Shown: one piece after another, positions 4,189 to 7,822 of the stretch
Numbering within the stretch: the first letter of the stretch is position 1
How the letters are laid out: the number at the start of each line of letters is the position of its first letter
From: Thermoproteota archaeon
GTDB taxonomy: Archaea; Korarchaeota; Korarchaeia; Korarchaeales; Korarchaeaceae
Direction: 5' to 3'
Assembly (NCBI GenBank): GCA_003661365.1
Contig: QMVZ01000075.1
Span: 1-7,822 of the forward strand
DNA: 7,822 nt
Translations under genes and position numbers: made by a program
Notes under the pieces: generated by a model
Seen by the model: the letters and a program-made list of their open reading frames with translations, nothing else
What the model was told of the DNA's origin: nothing
Database searches by the model: none

Positions 4189-5335
4189 CCTTCTCACCCT
4201 CCTCTTCCAATACAACCTCAAGTGCCTTTCTGAACAACTGCCTAGCTTTCTTACTCTTCAAGACACGCTCCATTAATTCATCTATTGTCTCCTCTATTGG
4301 CCTTATCTTCTCCCTGGCCTCTTCAGTGAGAGGATACCCACATTTCAAGCAGAACATAGAATCAGAAGGATTGAGGAAACCACACTCAGGACATACTCTA
4401 GGTTCAAGAGCCCTTTCCTCCTCTTCCTTAATCTCCTTCATCCCTAGAACCTTTCCTAGGACCGCATTCTCGACATCCCTCCCTGAAAGATGAACGTAGA
4501 TGGAGGCCATCCTCGAGTCCCTTGTCCATCCAGCAAAGAGCTTAAGCTCCTGTTCAGTTAGCTTCTTAGCAAGCTCAGTTAGTCGTGTATGCCTCAACAT
4601 ATGAGGATGAATCCTTTTTATCCCTGCTCTTTCCCCAGCCCTCTTAACTAGGGTTACGACGGCCTTCCCAGACATCTTAACCCCATTCCTTCCAGGAAAG
4701 AGCCAGCTTTCTGGTTTAGGATCTGGATGTATTTGAAGCCATGCCCTCAAATATGGAACAGAATCGTGAAGAGGGATCACTCTTTCACCAGTCTTTCCCC
4801 TTATCCTAATCCTTATGCCATAATCCGTGAACTCTAAATCCTTAATCCTCAAAGAGCAAAGCTCTCCAGCTCTAATGGCCGATTCATACAACAAAGCTAT
4901 TATGGCCTTGCTCTTTGTGTTCCTACATCCCTTTATCAGGGCCTTAATCTCCTCTGGAGAAAGTATCTTGTCCCTTAGATTCGTCTCCCTCTTCTCCTTT
5001 ATTACGAGATCCCAGGCTTTGGGCAATTCCCCTCCATTAAGCCATCTCACAAAGCTCCTGAACCTGTTGAAGTAAAGAGATGCTGAACTTCTTCCAATTT
5101 CGCTAAGCATACCTCTAAAGAAGTCTCTGACTTGGTTTCTATTTGCTTGAAGAGGAGGCTTGCCAACTATAGAGCTATACCTTTTCGAAGCTTGAGCATA
5201 GACGAATTTGGTGTGAGGACTAAGCCCTTTCTCAACGAAGTAGTTCTTAAGGGGTTCAGAAAGCCAGTTTGGAAGTTCCTCCAAAATTTGAATTGTGTAT
5301 TTTTCTTTGGTCTCTAAATCCCTGTCCAGAGACAT
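4181..5335 (-). CDS. tyrosine recombinase (integrase/XerD-like) with C-terminal zinc ribbon
   Basis: The product has 384 residues from ATG 5335 (a TTG stands just before). Residues 23-105 form the SAM-like core-binding domain (LSEPLKNYFVEKGLSPHTK). Residues about 125-295 form the catalytic domain with every active-site residue: R155 in SAIRAGEL, K181 in GKTGER, H245 and R248 in HMLRHT, W270 (the His/Trp position) and the nucleophile Y280 in ASIYVHLSG. A four-cysteine zinc ribbon follows (C315, C318, C329, C332), then a charged helical tail of about 50 residues. Archaeal XerA is about 100 residues shorter and has no ribbon, so this is not the housekeeping dif recombinase but an integrase-type relative. 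It cuts and rejoins DNA through a 3'-phosphotyrosine link. The downstream partner gene is coupled. No attachment site or tRNA gene is visible nearby. Confidence 0.88.
   Translation of the reverse strand: MSLDRDLETKEKYTIQILEELPNWLSEPLKNYFVEKGLSPHTKFVYAQASKRYSSIVGKPPLQANRNQVRDFFRGMLSEIGRSSASLYFNRFRSFVRWLNGGELPKAWDLVIKEKRETNLRDKILSPEEIKALIKGCRNTKSKAIIALLYESAIRAGELCSLRIKDLEFTDYGIRIRIRGKTGERVIPLHDSVPYLRAWLQIHPDPKPESWLFPGRNGVKMSGKAVVTLVKRAGERAGIKRIHPHMLRHTRLTELAKKLTEQELKLFAGWTRDSRMASIYVHLSGRDVENAVLGKVLGMKEIKEEEERALEPRVCPECGFLNPSDSMFCLKCGYPLTEEAREKIRPIEETIDELMERVLKSKKARQLFRKALEVVLEEEGEKVE
4194..4202 (-). promoter_or_regulatory. strong ribosome binding site inside the recombinase gene
   Basis: GGAGGGTGA lies within the last codons of the recombinase gene and five bases before TTG 4188. 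It decides the start of the downstream winged-helix gene and implies translational coupling of the two products. Confidence 0.6.
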
Positions 5336-5360
5336 CAAGCTCTAATCTCTGTTCTGGGTT

Positions 5361-5370
5361 ATTAAATGTT
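5361..5370 (-). promoter_or_regulatory. TATA box of the recombinase operon
   Basis: ATTTAATAAC on the minus strand is centred about 30 bases before ATG 5335. The transcript should start at about 5340, giving a leaderless or nearly leaderless message. This agrees with the lack of a ribosome site before the ATG. It lies in the 49-base gap after the TFS-like gene. Confidence 0.5.
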
Positions 5371-5384
5371 TCGAATATCCACAA

Positions 5385-5705
5385 TTAGCTAAACTCTCTC
5401 CAGGAATAACCACACTTTGTGCACAAATAGATCCGGGTGGGGGGCTCATCAGCACTTCTGGTTTGTACCATCTGGAAATATGCCTTAGAATTTCCGCACT
5501 TTGGGCAGACCTTCGTAACTACCGGAGAACTCAGCATCTCTTCCTTAATTATTGGAATTTCTTCTGATGAACTGCTGGAAACGCTGCTAACTATGTTGAC
5601 TAACTTACCTCCTTCTCCCTCGTATCCACAAACGGGACACTTGAAAACAACTTTCTCCTTCTTCTTTCCTGGAGTCATTAGAGAGCCGCATTTAGGACAT
5701 ATCAA
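5385..5705 (-). CDS. tfs: TFS/TFIIS-like transcript cleavage factor (RNA polymerase subunit M family)
   Basis: The protein has 106 residues from TTG 5705. An N-terminal zinc ribbon has C3, C6, C23 and C26, a linker follows, and a C-terminal ribbon has C67, C70, C95 and C98. The C-terminal loop keeps the TRSADEPPT signature, with D86 and E87 as the acidic pair that reaches into the polymerase active site to stimulate cleavage of backtracked RNA. The linker is Ser-rich (about residues 40-47, a run of five Ser), unlike usual TFS. I prefer TTG 5705 to the ATG at 5732 because GGGGG stands seven bases before it, the protein then begins directly with the zinc ribbon, and the TATA box at 5736-5747 puts the transcript start downstream of that ATG. 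Thermococcales carry more than one TFS-like paralogue; which one this is cannot be told here. Confidence 0.85.
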   Translation of the reverse strand: MICPKCGSLMTPGKKKEKVVFKCPVCGYEGEGGKLVNIVSSVSSSSSEEIPIIKEEMLSSPVVTKVCPKCGNSKAYFQMVQTRSADEPPTRIYLCTKCGYSWREFS

Positions 5706-5735
5706 GATTAAACCCCCGGGTGTAACAACCATTCC

Positions 5736-5750
5736 AAATATATTAATTAG
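5736..5750. promoter_or_regulatory. shared AT-rich divergent promoter (TFS / NYN genes)
   Basis: AAATATATTAATTAG reads as a TATA box on both strands. To the left it fits a TFS start near 5717, and to the right an NYN gene start near 5765. The two start codons are only 79 bases apart, so the two promoters overlap and may exclude each other. Confidence 0.5.
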
Positions 5751-5784
5751 CCCGATGGCAAAACTACCTCATAAGGGTTAGGAA

Positions 5785-6321
5785 TTGAAAGTAATAAGGG
5801 GAGTCGCTGGAAGAGTAGGAAGGAGAAAACAGCTGGCAGTAATCGTGGATGGTCCAAATATCCTTAGAAAAGAGCTTGGACTAGATTTAGAGGAAATTCG
5901 GAAGATATCAGAGAGCATGGGTAGGGTTAGAAAAGCTGTTGTCGTGCTGAATAGGCAGGCCCCTGAGAAATTAGTTGAAGCAGTAGCTAATGCAGGATTC
6001 GATGTAAAAATTTCTTTTGGAAAGCCCGAAGTTGATTTCACAATTGCTGCTATGGAAGCGGCATTTACAGACAAAATACAAACGCTTATCTTAGCAACTA
6101 GGAGTGCTGCCTATCTTCCTATAATACACAAAATCAAGGAGATAGGAAAGGAGGTTGTGGTAATTGGAGCGGAGCCTGGCTTCAGCGTGGCTCTGAAAAA
6201 AGCTGCGGACCTATCTTTGGCCCTTGGAGAGAGTTCTACCAAATTCCCCGATACCAGAGATCAAAGACAGAACGATTCCAGAAAAGCTAAAAGAAACAAG
6301 AACACTAAGAAAGAAAGCTAA
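5785..6321 (+). CDS. NYN/PIN-fold domain protein (TIGR00288-like)
   Basis: The product has 178 residues from TTG 5785 (weak AGGGTTAGGA upstream). It has the NYN layout: strand AVIVDGPNILRKEL with the first acidic residue D22, a helix, strand AVVVLNRQA, EVDFTIAAM with D84, strand TLILATRSAAYLPII (about 100-114), then VVVIGAEPGFSVALKKAADLSLAL. NYN proteins are PIN-fold relatives, many of them metal-dependent RNases. Where family members usually read S/T-R-D-A-D-F, this protein has T-R-S-A-A-Y, so the last acidic metal ligands seem lost and nuclease activity is doubtful. After residue 150 a basic, low-complexity tail of about 28 residues (RKAKRNKNTKK) extends beyond the domain. That tail is encoded opposite the last membrane helix of the convergent DUF373 gene. 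Confidence 0.8.
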   Translation: MKVIRGVAGRVGRRKQLAVIVDGPNILRKELGLDLEEIRKISESMGRVRKAVVVLNRQAPEKLVEAVANAGFDVKISFGKPEVDFTIAAMEAAFTDKIQTLILATRSAAYLPIIHKIKEIGKEVVVIGAEPGFSVALKKAADLSLALGESSTKFPDTRDQRQNDSRKAKRNKNTKKES

Positions 6322-7305
6322 CGATCCATACTCCCCTGTCAGATAAAGACCGAGGGCATAAAATATAATCCACAGGGAAATAACAGATGCCATTGAGAAT
6401 ATCTTCAAGAGTAGTTCTTGTCGTTTTCCCGTGTAATGGGCTTCAATTATTCCGCCTGTAACCATCATTATCATGAATAGCGTAATGAGGGAAGATGAGT
6501 CCACAATTACTGTTCCAAATAACTTTGACGGATTTAATTCAACAACAGATTTAGAGATTAACATATATTCCCTAAAGAAAGTATACCCGATACCAACAAG
6601 TCCTAACCAGAAAGAGATTCTCCCTGATCTCTTTCCAAAGACTTCAGGGAGGCCGCTAAACCTCTTTTTAAGGGAAAAACCTCTTTCCATTAGTAAAATA
6701 CCTAGAAACCCTCCCAATGCAGTCCACATATACCTCTGGAGGTTAAACACAGAAAGAACTGAAGTAATCAAGATCACAGCGCCTGGAACACCAAAGATAT
6801 AAGCTCTTGTTCCTGGACTTTCCAATAACTTCTTTAAATATCTTCTAAGAAGAAAGTAGGTTTCTTCTAACTCTCTGCTTTGTTGGACAATTATTCTTCT
6901 AACGAAAACTCTAGGAAAGAAGCTATGAAGAAGTGGAAGAACTCTTTCATCGTCTGCACCATCTGAAACTAAGATTGCCAGATCTGCTTTGAATTTACTC
7001 GTAATTTCTGTTAGCTGGCGCTCAACCTCAGCATCAGCGTAGTTCTCACTTCTAGAATCCCCAGTTATCGTTGCAACTTGCACTTCAGCGCCTTTGTACT
7101 GTTGTAAGGCCCTGTCATACTCTCTGATAGCTCCAAATATAGCGTTAGCATCCGCTTCTTCAGGGTCTACTGAGAGAAGCTTAACTCCCGCCTCAACACA
7201 GGCCTCTCTTCCAATTACTGGTCCCTTTATGCCCGCTTTCTCGGTGAGATCCGCGTCTCGATCCACACAAAGAATGAGTATCCTCCTGACAGAAGAGGTA
7301 GACAT
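6211..7305 (-). CDS. DUF373 family membrane protein
   Basis: The product has 364 residues, a usual length for DUF373. The soluble N-terminal half starts with RRILILCVDRDADL (residues 7-20), contains GP-x-IGRE and D-x-A-D-A-N-A (about 48-57), VATITGD (77-83) and LAILVSDGADDE (109-120). Together these look like a Rossmann-type alpha/beta domain with conserved acidic clusters. From about residue 168 come about six hydrophobic helices (roughly 168-187, 192-207, 230-250, 265-286, 303-323, 328-350), ending in a short basic tail. DUF373 is widespread in archaea and has no established function; the acidic motifs suggest metal or nucleotide binding. GAGG (7311-7314) stands before ATG 7305. The gene follows the coiled-coil gene by 44 bases and has its own TATA box. 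Its end overlaps the NYN gene by 111 bp. Confidence 0.88.
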   Translation of the reverse strand: MSTSSVRRILILCVDRDADLTEKAGIKGPVIGREACVEAGVKLLSVDPEEADANAIFGAIREYDRALQQYKGAEVQVATITGDSRSENYADAEVERQLTEITSKFKADLAILVSDGADDERVLPLLHSFFPRVFVRRIIVQQSRELEETYFLLRRYLKKLLESPGTRAYIFGVPGAVILITSVLSVFNLQRYMWTALGGFLGILLMERGFSLKKRFSGLPEVFGKRSGRISFWLGLVGIGYTFFREYMLISKSVVELNPSKLFGTVIVDSSSLITLFMIMMVTGGIIEAHYTGKRQELLLKIFSMASVISLWIIFYALGLYLTGEYGSLAFFLSVLVSFSFSGIVLSLISGIGEFGRTLSKGQR

Positions 7306-7338
7306 GTATCAGCCTCTATTTCTTTTATTAACAAGCCT

Positions 7339-7348
7339 TTTAAAAAGA
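7339..7348 (-). promoter_or_regulatory. TATA-like box of the DUF373 gene
   Basis: TTTTTAAAAG on the minus strand is about 35 bases before ATG 7305. That would start the transcript around 7318, just ahead of the GAGG ribosome site. It lies directly after the stop codon of the coiled-coil gene, so DUF373 may be expressed both alone and by read-through. Confidence 0.45.
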
Positions 7349-7349
7349 T

Positions 7350-7822
7350 CTATTTACCCCCTTTCTCGCCCTCGCCACCAACAAGCTCCTCTCCAGTTTT
7401 CACTAGAGCCATTAGTTCTCCGATATCTAGTTTTTCTCCCATTCTCAGCTTTTGTTTCGCTATGACAGCCACTTCTTCTATGATCTCCTCCTCAACCTTC
7501 TTTTCTCTTTCTTGTATTATCTTCTTTATACTCTCCCTTATCTCCCTTAATTTTTCAAATAGAGAATCAAGTTGTTCACGTAGCTCATCCGCTTCCTTGC
7601 TTTTCTTGTTAATCTCCTCATCTAACTTTTCAATCTCACCTCCAAGTTGGTCTAGGGAACTCATTGCATCTCCTATCTTTTTCTTAAGGTCAGCTATTTC
7701 CTTTCCCTTCTCCCTTAACCTAGCTGAACTCTCATTTAGGAAGAATCTCCATCTTCCTGCTTCAGCAGCGGCCTCAAGATGCTCTTTCTTAATTTTCTTC
7801 GCTCTCGCATACTCTCCTAACA
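7350..7822 (-). CDS. coiled-coil protein, 3' part only (COG1340-like)
   Basis: The gene enters from the right edge; the visible 156 codons are its C-terminal part. The frame is open to base 7822 (first full codon at 7820) and reads LGEYARAKKIKKEHLEAAAE before the ATG at 7664, so that ATG is internal and not the start. Heptad-like charged helices (KLDEEINKKSKEADELREQL and onward) form a long coiled coil. It ends in a basic-acid helix pair, GEKLDIGELMALVKTG, and a Gly-rich tail. This fits the archaeal COG1340-type coiled-coil proteins of about 290 residues, sometimes labelled phosphoserine phosphatase-like without good reason. Their function is unknown. It is the first visible gene of the minus-strand group that continues into DUF373. 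Confidence 0.75.
   Translation of the reverse strand, partial: LGEYARAKKIKKEHLEAAAEAGRWRFFLNESSARLREKGKEIADLKKKIGDAMSSLDQLGGEIEKLDEEINKKSKEADELREQLDSLFEKLREIRESIKKIIQEREKKVEEEIIEEVAVIAKQKLRMGEKLDIGELMALVKTGEELVGGEGEKGGK

Noticed and set aside
4188..4221. ATG 4221 as start of the winged-helix gene
   Set aside because: It has no ribosome site, adds a Trp/Arg-rich leader read from recombinase codons, and the TTG at 4188 has an almost perfect ribosome site.
4181..5335. Recombinase as the housekeeping XerA
   Set aside because: It is about 100 residues longer, carries a zinc ribbon that XerA lacks, differs in its N-terminal domain, and no dif-like sequence is seen nearby.
5781..5794. GGAATTGAAAG resembling the end of a Pyrococcus CRISPR repeat
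   Set aside because: Only a few bases match, there is one copy, and it contains the NYN start codon.
7350..7664. ATG at 7664 as the start of the coiled-coil gene
   Set aside because: The same frame stays open and protein-like to the window edge, so this ATG is internal.
1..7822. tRNA, rRNA, C/D or H/ACA guide RNA genes
   Set aside because: No T-loop GTTCRA with a matching acceptor stem, no rRNA-like stretch, and no RTGATGA/CTGA box pair with proper spacing were found outside coding sequence.

Overview
The window looks like chromosomal DNA of a hyperthermophilic archaeon of the order Thermococcales, most likely Pyrococcus. The evidence is archaeal promoters (TATA boxes about 25 bases before the inferred transcript start), GGAGGTGA-like ribosome binding sites, frequent TTG/GTG starts, Lys/Glu-rich proteins, an archaeal TFS-type transcription factor, and the archaeal families DUF373 and TIGR00288-like NYN. 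The species was not determined.

The left part (1-3375) is gene-poor and looks like a scrap-yard of small and broken genes. Bases 1-660 hold no confident gene, only a possible coding remnant on the minus strand. They are followed by a possible 49-residue one-helix membrane peptide, a cluster of palindromes, and an almost pure polypurine tract of about 290 bases whose only reading frame is a Lys/Arg/Glu-rich 85-95 residue peptide. Next come small modules of toxin-antitoxin type. A plus-strand pair (putative BECR/RelE-like RNase-fold protein plus DUF2283 protein) sits between two pieces of a RelE-like gene on the minus strand. A near-identical stretch of about 40 bp is present at both junctions, so relE looks split. 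The partner antitoxin gene, relB-like, is intact. Bases 2602-3375 contain no long gene but do hold a strong TATA box with an upstream inverted repeat, a 30-codon ORF, a coding remnant, and a GC-rich segment at 3271-3385 that folds into a 20-position hairpin and has its own TATA box. That segment is a good candidate for a structured non-coding RNA.

The middle part (3376-5335) is the most unusual. A tyrosine recombinase with all catalytic residues and an added C-terminal zinc ribbon is translationally coupled to a second gene. Its product ends in a winged helix resembling the C-terminal domain of Orc1/Cdc6 initiators. The pair suggests a recombinase plus a DNA-binding partner of mobile-element or replicon origin.

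The right part (5385-7822) looks like ordinary chromosome: a TFS-like transcript-cleavage factor and an NYN/PIN-fold protein diverging from a shared AT-rich promoter, a DUF373 membrane protein that overlaps the NYN gene tail-to-tail by 111 bp, and the 3' part of a coiled-coil protein running off the right edge. All calls are from reading the sequence; no database search was run.
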